Part shown: piece by piece, positions 18,444 through 25,705 of the stretch
Layout: each line of letters begins with the position of its first letter
Position numbering within the stretch: position 1 is the stretch's first letter
DNA from: CAWIHA01 sp963835855
Lineage (GTDB): Bacteria; Acidobacteriota; Terriglobia; Bryobacterales; Bryobacteraceae
Length of the DNA stretch: 34,545 bases
Assembly: GCA_963835855.1 (NCBI GenBank)
Contig: CAWIHA010000005.1
Location: 1-34,545 of the forward strand
Reading direction: 5' to 3'
The notes under the pieces: generated by a model
Told to the model about the DNA's origin: nothing
Seen by the model: the letters and a program-made list of their open reading frames with translations, nothing else
The model's database searches: none
Made by a program: the position numbers and the translations under genes

Positions 18444-19088
18444 ATGAAAATTGGAATCATCGGCGCTGGGCACATTGGGGGCACAGTGGCGCGCCTCTTT
18501 GTGAGAGCAGGGCACGAGGTGGCCCTCAGCAATTCCCGCGGTCCTGAGTCGCTGGGGAAATTGGTGAAGGAGTTAGGCCCGCGAGTGCACGCCATGTCGG
18601 TCCAGGATGCAGCTCGTTTCGGCGAGGTCGTCGTGCTTGCCGTCCCCTGGCGGAAACCGGAAGCCCTGCCATCACCCGATAGTGTGGCCGGCAAAATCGT
18701 AATCGATGCGATGAACCCCTACTCGGCGAGTGGCGGCATCGTGGACCTGGGTGAGGCGACTTCGAGCGAAGAGGTCCAGAAGCGCTTGCCCGGAGCGAGA
18801 CTTGTGAAGGCGTTCAACACCATCTACTATCAGCACCTGGCAACACGCGGCAGATCTGATCTTCCAGTCGAGGAGCGGCACGCGATTTTCGTTGCGGGCG
18901 ACGATGCCGGGGCGAAGCGCGCCGTCTCGAAGCTCATCGAGGAAATCGGCTTCGGCCCCGTCGATACCGGCGGCTTGCGCGAAGGGGGACGAAAGCAGCA
19001 GCCGGGCTCCACGATTTATAACCGCCCCATGAGCGTGCGCGACGCCAAGGAGATCCTCGCCGGCGGGACGCGAGCCGCCGGCGGCTAG
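18444..19088 (+). CDS. NADPH-dependent F420 reductase-like oxidoreductase
   Basis: The 214-residue protein begins with a Rossmann motif, MKIGIIGAGHIGGTVARLF, then LSNSRGPESL, in which the Ser/Arg pair fits NADPH preference. VVVLAVPW, VIDAMNPYS, LVKAFNTIYYQHL and FVAGDDAGAKR are characteristic of the F420H2:NADP oxidoreductase-like (NADP_oxidored_2 plus C-terminal) family, of which many members in non-F420 bacteria have unknown substrates. Start ATG 18444 has a strong GGGAGGAG ribosome binding site; the frame is open further upstream but overlaps the divergent ATL gene. It is a single gene. Confidence 0.85.
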   Translation: MKIGIIGAGHIGGTVARLFVRAGHEVALSNSRGPESLGKLVKELGPRVHAMSVQDAARFGEVVVLAVPWRKPEALPSPDSVAGKIVIDAMNPYSASGGIVDLGEATSSEEVQKRLPGARLVKAFNTIYYQHLATRGRSDLPVEERHAIFVAGDDAGAKRAVSKLIEEIGFGPVDTGGLREGGRKQQPGSTIYNRPMSVRDAKEILAGGTRAAGG

Positions 19089-19183
19089 TCGAATTGATTG
19101 CGCATCCAAACCGGCGTTGTGTAGACCTCAAGGTCTTAAATCAGAGATATTTATAGATACCTCTAACCAGGTTTATATTTGGC

Positions 19184-19212
19184 TTGACACCTGTTCTCTG
19201 AACTTGCATAAT
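19184..19212 (+). promoter_or_regulatory. Sigma70-type promoter of the CoA-transferase/oxidoreductase operon
   Basis: A perfect -35 hexamer TTGACA (19184-19189) and a -10 hexamer CATAAT (19207-19212, one mismatch to consensus) are separated by exactly 17 bases. The start of transcription should be near 19219. Two small inverted repeats sit just upstream (19143-19164, arms AGAGATAT/ATACCTCT, and TAACCAGGTTTA at about 19165-19176) and could be operator sites. Confidence 0.75.
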
Positions 19213-19235
19213 ACGGTCGGCTGGAGAGCACAACC

Positions 19236-19271
19236 ATGAGGTGGTGCTTATTAACGGTTGTTCACCTCTGA
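19236..19271 (+). CDS. Possible leader peptide MRWCLLTVVHL
   Basis: An 11-codon open frame lies between the promoter and the CoA-transferase. It has its own Shine-Dalgarno (GGAGAG at about 19223-19228) at good spacing. Its TGA ends 4 bases before the ATG at 19276, and the CoA-transferase starts lack a clear ribosome binding site of their own, so translation may be coupled. The peptide contains LL and VV among its 11 residues, which is suggestive because the operon concerns branched-chain amino acids, but four such codons are weak evidence for attenuation. Confidence 0.35.
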   Translation: MRWCLLTVVHL

Positions 19272-19275
19272 AAGT

Positions 19276-20604
19276 ATGCTGGCCATGGATTGGGCCAACG
19301 AGTATCGCCAAAAGCTTGTAACCGCTGAGCAGGCGCTCGGCATTGTGCATTCGGGAGACCGGATCTACGTCCACCCGGGCTGTGCGACGCCGGAAGTGTT
19401 GCTCGACGCGTTGGTTGACCGTGCCGCCGAATTGAGAGGCGTGGAAGTTGTGCATTGCCTGACGCTGGGCGAGGCCCGCTACACCCGCCGTGAATATGAC
19501 GGCCATTTCCGTCATAATGGTGTGTTCCTCGGCCGGAACGTGCGGGATGCAGTGGCGGAAGGCCGCGCAGACTACACGCCGATTTTTCTGTCCGAGGTCG
19601 AGGAGCTGTTCCGCTCGGGTGCGCTGCCGCTCGATGTCGCGTTGCTGCAAACGGCGCCGCCCGACGAGTACGGATTCCTGAGCCTGGGCGTGAGTGTCGA
19701 CCTCACGCTGACCGCGGCCCGTTATGCGCGTCGCGTGATTGTTGAGGTCAACGATCGGATGCCGCGGACATTCGGAGACGGCTTCGTGCACGTGAGCGAG
19801 ATTTCGGCAGTTGTGGAGACTTCGCATCCGCTATGCGAGCTCGAAGCCGAGCCGACGACCGCCCTCGACAGGCGCATCGCCTGCCATGTCACCTCACTGA
19901 TCCCGGATGGCGCCACGCTCCAGGCCGGCATCGGGGCCATCCCGAATGCGGTGCTCGCCAGCCTGGCCGGGAGGCGGAACCTCGGTATGCACAGCGAGAT
20001 GTGCTCCGATGGCGTGATTCCCTTGATCGAGGCGGGCGTGCTGAGCGGCGAGGCGAAGACGCTCCATCCCGGCAAGATCGTTATCGGTTTCGTGCTCGGC
20101 ACGAGGCGGCTCTTCGATCTTGTGGACGGAAACCCGATGTTCGAGTTCCACCCATCGTCTTATGTGAACGATCCGTTCGTAATCGCGCAGAATGAGAAGA
20201 TGGTGGCGATCAACTCGGCGATTCAGGTCGACCTGACTGGCCAGGTGTGCGCCGATTCGATCGGCGCCCGTCCCTACAGCGGTTTCGGCGGGCAGACGGA
20301 TTTCATACGGGGCGCGGCCCGCTCCAGGGGCGGCAAGCCGATCGTGGCCTTACCATCGACGGCCAGGGACGGCGCCGTGAGCCGGATCGTGCCCATGCTG
20401 GACGCGGGCGCGGGGGTTGTGACGACGCGCGCGGATGTGCATTATGTAGTGACCGAGTACGGCGTTGCCTATCTGCATGGGAAGAGTCTCCGCCAGCGTG
20501 CGGAAGCGCTCATCGAGATCGCACATCCGAAGTTTCGGGATGAGCTTTACGACGCGGCCGCGCGGCTGCATTACCTGGAGCCGCGAGGTGTGCTGGCGGC
20601 ATGA
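19276..20604 (+). CDS. Acetyl-CoA hydrolase/transferase family CoA-transferase
   Basis: The protein of about 442 residues belongs to the family of acetate, butyrate and 4-hydroxybutyrate CoA-transferases. Visible motifs are YVHPGCATPEVLLDAL at the N-terminus, LQAGIGAIPNAVL near the domain junction, LGMHSEMCSDGVI with the catalytic glutamate (the E of HSEM), and YSGFGGQTDFIRGAARS and VVTEYGVAYLHGKSL in the C-terminal domain. It would move CoA between an acyl-CoA and a free acid. With the downstream oxidoreductase and aminotransferase, it plausibly releases branched-chain acids or conserves their CoA bond energy. The start is uncertain: ATG 19276 and ATG 19285 are both possible, and a TTG at 19258 is less likely. 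It is the first gene of a five-gene operon. Confidence 0.9.
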   Translation: MLAMDWANEYRQKLVTAEQALGIVHSGDRIYVHPGCATPEVLLDALVDRAAELRGVEVVHCLTLGEARYTRREYDGHFRHNGVFLGRNVRDAVAEGRADYTPIFLSEVEELFRSGALPLDVALLQTAPPDEYGFLSLGVSVDLTLTAARYARRVIVEVNDRMPRTFGDGFVHVSEISAVVETSHPLCELEAEPTTALDRRIACHVTSLIPDGATLQAGIGAIPNAVLASLAGRRNLGMHSEMCSDGVIPLIEAGVLSGEAKTLHPGKIVIGFVLGTRRLFDLVDGNPMFEFHPSSYVNDPFVIAQNEKMVAINSAIQVDLTGQVCADSIGARPYSGFGGQTDFIRGAARSRGGKPIVALPSTARDGAVSRIVPMLDAGAGVVTTRADVHYVVTEYGVAYLHGKSLRQRAEALIEIAHPKFRDELYDAAARLHYLEPRGVLAA

Positions 20605-20641
20605 CAGGTGACCGGCTCGGAGCGCACGAAGCGAGGCAATC

Positions 20642-20920
20642 ATGACTGATACGGACAAGCCCGACCGGGGTCTGGTCGAAGTGAACCAGGAAGAGTGCAA
20701 AGGATGCGGACTGTGCGTGGAGGCCTGCCCGCCCAAGGTCATGCGCCTGGCCGAGGATCTGAACCGTTACGGTTACCATCCGGCCATGTATCTGGGGCAC
20801 CGCTGCACCGGCTGCGGCATCTGCTTCTTTGTTTGCCCGGAGCCTGGGGCGATTACCGTGCTTCGCCTGTCGGCGGAGGCGGTGCGGGATGGCGCGGGAC
20901 TGGCGAAGGCCATTGCGTAA
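20642..20920 (+). CDS. 2-oxoacid:ferredoxin oxidoreductase delta subunit (2[4Fe-4S] ferredoxin)
   Basis: The 92-residue protein has two ferredoxin motifs, CKGCGLCVEACPP and CTGCGICFFVCPE, each binding one [4Fe-4S] cluster. The spacing and the short tail match the delta/VorD-KorD subunit of 2-oxoacid:acceptor oxidoreductases, which carries electrons from the thiamine site to external ferredoxin. A GAGG ribosome binding site lies 5 bases before the ATG. The gene starts 37 bases after the CoA-transferase and ends 13 bases before the alpha subunit gene. Confidence 0.93.
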   Translation: MTDTDKPDRGLVEVNQEECKGCGLCVEACPPKVMRLAEDLNRYGYHPAMYLGHRCTGCGICFFVCPEPGAITVLRLSAEAVRDGAGLAKAIA

Positions 20921-20933
20921 GGACTGCGGACGT

Positions 20934-22025
20934 ATGCCCAAACACTTGATCAAAGGCAATGAAGCGATCATGAAAGGCGCGATTCTGGCCGGCTGCCGCG
21001 CGTTCTACGGTTACCCGATTACGCCTGCGAGCGAGATCGCGGAAGCTGCGGCGTATTACATGCCGCAGGTCGGCGGCGTTTTCTTGCAGGCGGAGAGCGA
21101 AGTGGCTGCAATCAACATGCTGTACGGAGCGGCGTCGGCCGGCGTGCGCGCAATGAGCGCTTCGAGCGGGCCGGGCATCAGCCTGATGCAGGAAGGGCTC
21201 AGTTACCTCGCGGGCGCTCAACTGCCTTGTGTGATCGCCGATATCATGCGCGCGGGTCCAGGCCTGGGCAACATCGCGCCCGAGCAGGGCGATTATCACC
21301 AGGTGGTCAAGTGCGGCGGGCACGGCAACTACCGGACGCTCGTGCTGGCTCCCGATTCCGTGCAGGAGATGGCTGAGCTGACCGCGCTCGCCTTCGAGCT
21401 CGCCGACGAGTACCGCAACCCAGTGTTCGTGCTCGCCGACGGCTGCATCGGCCAGATGATGGAGGCCGTTGAGTTTCCGGATGTGGCCGTAGCGCCACCG
21501 CGGAAAGAATGGAGGGTGGATGGCACGCTTGAAACGCGCATGAATTTGATCACTTCCATCTACCTGGAGCCGGACGGTATGGAGAAGCACGTGAACCGGC
21601 TGGAGGCCAAGTACAAGCGCGCCGGGCGCGAAGCCGTGCGAGCCGAATCCGTGCGGACAGAGGATGCCGGCATCGTGCTGGTGGGCTACGGCATCACGGC
21701 GCGCATTTTGAAGGCGGTGGTCGAGCTGGCGCGCGCGGAGGGCTTGGCGGTTGGCCTGCTGCGGCCGATCACTCTCTATCCCTTCCCGAACCAGCAGTTG
21801 CGCGAGCTGAGCCAGCATGCCTCGGCGTTCGTCGCCGTCGAGCTCAGCACCGGGCAGATGGTGGACGACGTCCGGCTGGCGCTGGAGGGACGCAGGCCGG
21901 TTGAGTTCTATGGCCGCGCCGGAGGCAGCGTGCCTTCCGCGGAAGAAGTGCTCGCGTTCGTGCGAACTGTCGCGGCCCGGCACTGTCCGGCTCTTGCCGG
22001 CGCCGGGGAGGTGGCGCGTGGCTGA
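20934..22025 (+). CDS. 2-oxoacid:acceptor oxidoreductase alpha subunit (VorB/KorA type)
   Basis: The 363-residue protein starts LIKGNEAIMKGAILAGCRAFYGYPITPASEI, the classic N-terminus of the pyrimidine-binding alpha subunit. It then has FLQAESEVAAINMLYGAASAGVRAMSASSGPG, the conserved region around the thiamine-activating glutamate. The C-terminal transketolase-like domain contains VLVGYGITARI and GLLRPITLYPFP. Together with beta it binds thiamine diphosphate and decarboxylates a 2-oxoacid to acyl-CoA with reduction of ferredoxin. Context with an IlvE-type aminotransferase suggests branched-chain 2-oxoacids (VOR) rather than 2-oxoglutarate (KOR), but sequence alone does not settle this. The ATG at 20934 is preferred since upstream codons overlap the ferredoxin gene. 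Confidence 0.92.
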   Translation: MPKHLIKGNEAIMKGAILAGCRAFYGYPITPASEIAEAAAYYMPQVGGVFLQAESEVAAINMLYGAASAGVRAMSASSGPGISLMQEGLSYLAGAQLPCVIADIMRAGPGLGNIAPEQGDYHQVVKCGGHGNYRTLVLAPDSVQEMAELTALAFELADEYRNPVFVLADGCIGQMMEAVEFPDVAVAPPRKEWRVDGTLETRMNLITSIYLEPDGMEKHVNRLEAKYKRAGREAVRAESVRTEDAGIVLVGYGITARILKAVVELARAEGLAVGLLRPITLYPFPNQQLRELSQHASAFVAVELSTGQMVDDVRLALEGRRPVEFYGRAGGSVPSAEEVLAFVRTVAARHCPALAGAGEVARG

Positions 22026-23484
22026 CTACACCATCACGCACCAGAAGGCGAAGGCTTTCTATTCGCTGTACGAGAGAAAGGCCGAGACGCAGCACCAGAC
22101 GCACTTCTGCCCCGGCTGCGGCCACGGCATCACACACAAGCTGATCGCGCGCGCCATCGACGAGCTGGGCATCCAGGACCGGACCATCATGGTCAGCCCG
22201 GTCGGCTGCGGCGTGTTCGTCTACTACTATTTCGATACCGGCAACGTGCAAGCGGCGCATGGGCGCGCCTCAGCCGTGGCCGTCGGCTTGAAAAGGAGCC
22301 TTCCGGAGAGCATCGTCATCGCCTACCAGGGAGACGGCGACTTGGCGGCGATCGGCTCGGCGGAGATCCTGCATGCCGCCAACCGCGGCGAGAATATCAG
22401 CGTCGTGTTCATCAATAACGCGATTTACGGCATGACGGGCGGGCAAATGGCGCCGACAACGCCGCTGGGCGCCAAGAGCACCACTACGCCGTTCGGCCGC
22501 AGCGTGTGGAACGAAGGCTATCCGCTGAAGGTCGCGGAACTGCTCGCGTCGCTCGACGCACCGGTGTATATCGAGCGCGTCGGCCTCGGCAACAACAAGC
22601 AGATCATGAATGCCGCCAAGGCGGTGCGCCGGGCGATCGAGAACCAGGTCAAGGGACTGGGTTTCTCGCTCATCGAGGTGCTCTCGCCCTGTCCGACCAT
22701 TTGGAAGATGACGCCGGTCAATGCGCAGCGCTACGTGGCGGAAGAACTGACGAAAACATTCCCGCTCGGCGTAACGCGCGACCGCACTAAAGACGCGCCG
22801 CAGCGGCCTGCGCCCGCGCCCGCCGTCCCCATCGAGAATGTTCCCAAGATCCTCGGCATCGAACGCGGCGTGGCAACGGATGCCGCGCGGGATGGAAGGC
22901 CGGCGTCGAGCAATGGCCGTGCCGGCGATGCGAAAGCCGCCGACGTGCGCGTGAAGATCGCCGGGTTCGGCGGGCAGGGCGTGCTGATGCTCGGCGAGGT
23001 GCTGGCCGAGGCGGGTTTGGGCGCCGGCCTCGAAGTATCCTGGCTGCCCTCCTACGGGCCGGAGATGCGCTCGGGAACGTCGAACTGCCATGTCCGGCTC
23101 TCGACCCACGCCATCGATTCGCCGCTCGTTTCCAGTCCCAACGTTCTGCTGGCGATGAATGAGCCGTCGCTCGACAAGTTCATCGGCTCGCTTCAGCCGG
23201 GCGGCTGGCTCTTCTACAACGGGACGGCGCTCGGGGAGCGCACCGCCGGGAGCGGTGTGAATGCCGTGGTCTTGCCGTTCACGCAAATTGCGGATGAGCT
23301 GGGCGACGCCCGGGCCGGCAACATCGTGATGCTCGGAGCGCTGCTCGAAGCCACCGGCATTCTGGAGAAGGAATATGTCGAGGCGGCGCTCGCGCGGCAC
23401 GTCAAATCGCAGCGCTGGCTCGAGATCGACCTGCGGGCGCTGGAGCGCGGCCGGCAGGCCTTCCGCGAAAGGAGTCTGGCATGA
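22018..23484 (+). CDS. Fused beta-gamma subunit of 2-oxoacid:acceptor oxidoreductase
   Basis: The 488-residue protein combines two subunits usually made separately. Residues 1-250 are the thiamine-diphosphate-binding beta subunit: HFCPGCGHGITHKL, then the TPP motif GDGDLAAIGSAEIL beginning at 105 and ending with NN at 133-134, and MTGGQMAPTTPLG. A proline/alanine-rich linker spans about 251-307. Residues 310-488 are the gamma subunit: VRVKIAGFGGQGVLMLGEVL, SWLPSYGPEMRSGTSNCHV and a C-terminal helical end. The frame starts at GTG 22018, overlapping the alpha gene by 8 bases, and ends overlapping the aminotransferase start by 4. Neither half lacks a visible key motif, so the fusion is probably functional. 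Confidence 0.9.
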   Translation: MADYTITHQKAKAFYSLYERKAETQHQTHFCPGCGHGITHKLIARAIDELGIQDRTIMVSPVGCGVFVYYYFDTGNVQAAHGRASAVAVGLKRSLPESIVIAYQGDGDLAAIGSAEILHAANRGENISVVFINNAIYGMTGGQMAPTTPLGAKSTTTPFGRSVWNEGYPLKVAELLASLDAPVYIERVGLGNNKQIMNAAKAVRRAIENQVKGLGFSLIEVLSPCPTIWKMTPVNAQRYVAEELTKTFPLGVTRDRTKDAPQRPAPAPAVPIENVPKILGIERGVATDAARDGRPASSNGRAGDAKAADVRVKIAGFGGQGVLMLGEVLAEAGLGAGLEVSWLPSYGPEMRSGTSNCHVRLSTHAIDSPLVSSPNVLLAMNEPSLDKFIGSLQPGGWLFYNGTALGERTAGSGVNAVVLPFTQIADELGDARAGNIVMLGALLEATGILEKEYVEAALARHVKSQRWLEIDLRALERGRQAFRERSLA

Positions 23485-24461
23485 AACCCGGAATCGACAT
23501 GGATACCATCGTCTACTTCGATAACCAATTCGTCCCTTTGCGCGAAGCTCGCGTCAACATCCTCACACACGCGCTGAATTACGGGACCGGAGTGTTCGAA
23601 GGCATCCGCGGATACTGGGACGACGCGCAGCAGGACTTGTTTCTAATGCGCGCCGTCGAACACTACGCGCGCATGAAGGCGAACTGCGGAATCCTCCGGA
23701 TCGTCATCCCCAAGACTGCCGGGGAACTCTGCGAGCTTACCGCCGAGCTTTGCCGGCGCAATGATTTCCGCTCTCATGTCTACATCCGGCCGCTGGCCTA
23801 TAAATCCGCAGTGCGGATCGGCCTCAATCCCGACGATCAGGATGCTTACGCCGTCGTGGTTACCCAGTTCGGCGACTACTTCAAGAACGCGGGCGGCTTG
23901 CACGCGGGTGTCGTCTCCTGGAGGCGGCTCCAGGACAACGCGATCCCCGGCCGCGCAAAAATCTGCGGAGCCTATGTCAACAGCGCCCTGGCGGGCGACG
24001 ACGCGCGGCGTTGCGGTTACGATGAAGCCATCTTCCTGACCGAAGACGGCTCTGTGGCCGAGGGCGCTTCCTGCAACCTCTTCATCGTGCGCAACGGGAA
24101 GCTGATCACGCCCCCTTCGACGGACAACATCCTCGAAGGAATCACGCGGGCCTCGGTGATGGAGCTGGCGCGCGAGGAATTGCACGTCGAGGTGATTGAG
24201 CGCCGGATCGGCCGCAGCGAGCTTTACGTTTGCGACGAGGCTTTTTTCACCGGCACAGCCGTCGAAGTCGCCCCCATCGTGCAGGTGGATCACCGGCCGG
24301 TCGGCGCCGGCATGGTTGGGCCGCTCGCAACCGGGCTGTGCCGCCTTTTCGTCGAAGCCACGCGCGGCCGCATGCCCGCCTACCGGAAGTGGCTGGCGCC
24401 GGTGTACCACCCGGGCCGGCCAGCCAAGGAAGCGGCGGATCTAGCGGCCGCGAAGCGCTGA
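23481..24461 (+). CDS. ilvE: Branched-chain amino acid aminotransferase
   Basis: The 326-residue PLP enzyme of fold type IV interconverts Leu/Ile/Val and their 2-oxoacids. It shows YFDNQFVPLREARVNILTHALNYGTGVFEGIRGY at the N-terminus. The PLP lysine is K160 in GRAKICGAYVNSAL. E194 in VAEGASCNLF contacts the PLP ring nitrogen, and ILEGITRASVMELA is the downstream family motif. Length is as usual for class IV branched-chain transaminases. It is the last gene of the operon and its ATG overlaps the beta-gamma gene end by 4 bases, suggesting it feeds 2-oxoacids directly to the oxidoreductase. D-amino acid transaminase is an alternative in the same fold but the motifs fit IlvE better. Confidence 0.92.
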   Translation: MKPGIDMDTIVYFDNQFVPLREARVNILTHALNYGTGVFEGIRGYWDDAQQDLFLMRAVEHYARMKANCGILRIVIPKTAGELCELTAELCRRNDFRSHVYIRPLAYKSAVRIGLNPDDQDAYAVVVTQFGDYFKNAGGLHAGVVSWRRLQDNAIPGRAKICGAYVNSALAGDDARRCGYDEAIFLTEDGSVAEGASCNLFIVRNGKLITPPSTDNILEGITRASVMELAREELHVEVIERRIGRSELYVCDEAFFTGTAVEVAPIVQVDHRPVGAGMVGPLATGLCRLFVEATRGRMPAYRKWLAPVYHPGRPAKEAADLAAAKR

Positions 24462-24578
24462 GGGCGGCCCAAGCGCACACCGCAGCAGAGGATCCCAAGC
24501 AGCGAGGAACGCAGCAAGACGGCGTCTCTGACGCAAGAAAGCGGCCTATACTTAAGAGAGAAATAGGGAGAGAATGCC

Positions 24579-24674
24579 ATGAGCGCCCGCGAGCATGCAC
24601 ACCCGATTAACTCTTTAGCCGCCGCCGGCGCTCCGCGCAGCAACGGCTCGCTTGGAGAACATAATGGCCGCTGA
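24579..24674 (+). CDS. Possible 31-residue peptide overlapping the antitoxin start
   Basis: An ATG at 24579 follows AGGGAGAG at suitable spacing and opens a 31-codon frame that ends 11 bases inside the antitoxin gene. A possible -10 (TATACT, 24547-24552) precedes it, but no good -35 was found. It may be a leader peptide coupling translation into the toxin-antitoxin pair, or chance. The peptide resembles nothing known to me. Confidence 0.25.
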   Translation: MSAREHAHPINSLAAAGAPRSNGSLGEHNGR

Positions 24675-24948
24675 CATACGGCATGCCCATCATCTGCTCG
24701 ATCAGCTCGGCCCCGGCCAGCTCGCCGCCGTGGTTCATCTGCTCGAAACCATGGTTCCGCCCGAAGAGGACCGCGACACACTGAGCCAGGCCGAGCGCCA
24801 GGCCGTCGCCGAAGCCGACGAGTGGCTCCAGCACAACCAGCCGACCCCCCATGAGGAAGTTCTGGCGGAGTTCGGCCTAACCATGGCCGATTGGGAAAAG
24901 ATGGGCCGGGAGACGTTGCCGGAAGAAACGCCACGCCGCAATGGTTAA
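24664..24948 (+). CDS. Antitoxin of a RelE/ParE-type toxin-antitoxin pair
   Basis: The 94-residue acidic protein (MAADIRHAHHLLDQL at its start, with many Glu/Asp) precedes and overlaps the RelE-like toxin by 8 bases, the normal order for type II antitoxins. The residues around HHLLDQLGPGQLAAVVHLLE suggest a helical dimerisation/DNA-binding N-terminus with a flexible acidic toxin-binding tail (EEVLAEFGLTMADWEKM). No classic helix-turn-helix is evident. The ATG at 24664 has a GGAG ribosome binding site 7 bases upstream; the TTG at 24652 is less likely. Assignment rests mainly on position and size. Confidence 0.75.
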   Translation: MAADIRHAHHLLDQLGPGQLAAVVHLLETMVPPEEDRDTLSQAERQAVAEADEWLQHNQPTPHEEVLAEFGLTMADWEKMGRETLPEETPRRNG

Positions 24949-25192
24949 GCGCATCGTCTGGACCTCGCAGGCCAAGGCCGATTTGCGCGGCATCGAGCAG
25001 CCCATCGCCTTGCAGATTCTCAAAACGCTGGCCCGCTACGCCCTGACCGGCGAGGGCAACACCAAGGAGCTTCGGGATGTCCAGCCGCCCCTGCTCCGCC
25101 TCCGCGCCCAAGACCACCGCATCTTTTTCCGCGACCGGGGCGACTGCCTGGAAGTCTCCCGCGTCCTTGATCGCAAGGAGGCCTACCGCTGA
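24941..25192 (+). CDS. RelE/ParE-family toxin
   Basis: The 83-residue basic protein has a RelE fold pattern: VKRIVWTSQAKADLRGI at the N-terminus, a helix rich in leucines (IALQILKTLARYAL), LLRLRAQDHRIFF as the central strand, and an EVSRVLDRKEAYR C-terminus with the basic residues and tyrosine typical of ribosome-dependent mRNA interferases. It probably cleaves mRNA or, as in ParE, inhibits gyrase; the C-terminal RKEAYR favours RelE. The gene is transcribed toward the RHS array, whose first terminator element (R1) begins inside its last codons. The same 3' end recurs, as remnants, at the other cassette junctions. Confidence 0.85.
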   Translation: MVKRIVWTSQAKADLRGIEQPIALQILKTLARYALTGEGNTKELRDVQPPLLRLRAQDHRIFFRDRGDCLEVSRVLDRKEAYR

Positions 25193-25320
25193 TCGGCGGA
25201 TTTCTTAGCGGCAAAATGGAAAAGGCCGGGGAAGAATCCCGGCCATTCGAAGCACTCTTTGAAACTGCTGCCCTGCAAGGGGTCGCGTGTCCCCATTTCA
25301 GCCGGTGCGTAGCACCGAAT
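25178..25320. repeat. R element copy 1 (cassette-end repeat)
   Basis: From the last codons of the RelE gene (GAGGCCTACCGCTGA) the repeat continues with a terminator hairpin (25224-25244), then the conserved block GCTGCCCTGCAAGGGG, and ends with a palindrome of arms CGGTGC/GCACCG (25303-25317). The same order of parts is found at 26.9, 28.7, 30.8 and 33.4 kb. This copy is the only one attached to an intact relE gene. Confidence 0.9.
25224..25244 (-). terminator. Intrinsic terminator for cassette A
   Basis: Read on the minus strand, GGCCGGG and CCCGGCC arms form a 7-bp stem around a short loop and are followed by TTTTCCATTTTG. It lies about 145 bases after the stop of the candidate immunity gene of cassette A and would end that transcript before the convergent toxin-antitoxin pair. 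Confidence 0.75.
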
Positions 25321-25389
25321 CCGGCGCGGCCACCCAACGGCGGATCTATTTAGGAGTTTCGTAGCCCGTCACTCTTTCTCCCATGATTG

Positions 25390-25701
25390 TTAGCCCTTCC
25401 CCAGCGATAGCAGGTCGTCAAAATAGCCGTGATTATAAAGTTCCTTTACGGCGCGCTGCATGTATTCTAGTGTGACTACAGGGATCACGATGAGGCACGG
25501 TTCCGCAATACAAACGCCACCGGATTCTTGCAGTGTTTCTAGATCCTGACATAATCGGCCTGGATCGTAAAAGCACACTTTTATGCGTGCCCCATTTGGC
25601 AAATCGACAATAGCTTCACCAAAATAACCCCTTGCCTCTGATTCCTCCGCTGTCCGTTCATCAAAACCAAAGGGAAACGATATTTGTGGCGCTTTTTCCA
25701 T
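25390..25701 (-). CDS. Candidate immunity protein of RHS cassette A
   Basis: The 103-residue cytoplasmic-type protein (no signal peptide) follows the RHS A stop almost directly. ATG 25701 is preceded by AGGTGA at 8 bases; a GTG at 25713 would overlap the RHS gene. I do not recognise the family. It is a small alpha/beta-like protein with LPNGARIKVCFYDP in its middle and a conserved-looking end GYFDDLLSLGKG. It is lower in GC than the flanking core. Its place straight after a polymorphic toxin tip is the only reason for the immunity call; an effect inside the cytoplasm would be consistent with its lack of a signal. Confidence 0.6.
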   Translation of the reverse strand: MEKAPQISFPFGFDERTAEESEARGYFGEAIVDLPNGARIKVCFYDPGRLCQDLETLQESGGVCIAEPCLIVIPVVTLEYMQRAVKELYNHGYFDDLLSLGKG

Positions 25702-25705
25702 ATAC

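Noticed and set aside
20853..23400. Long antisense frames under the oxidoreductase genes
   Set aside because: Both are 376-codon shadows rich in His/Arg with no start signals; the sense genes have complete motifs.
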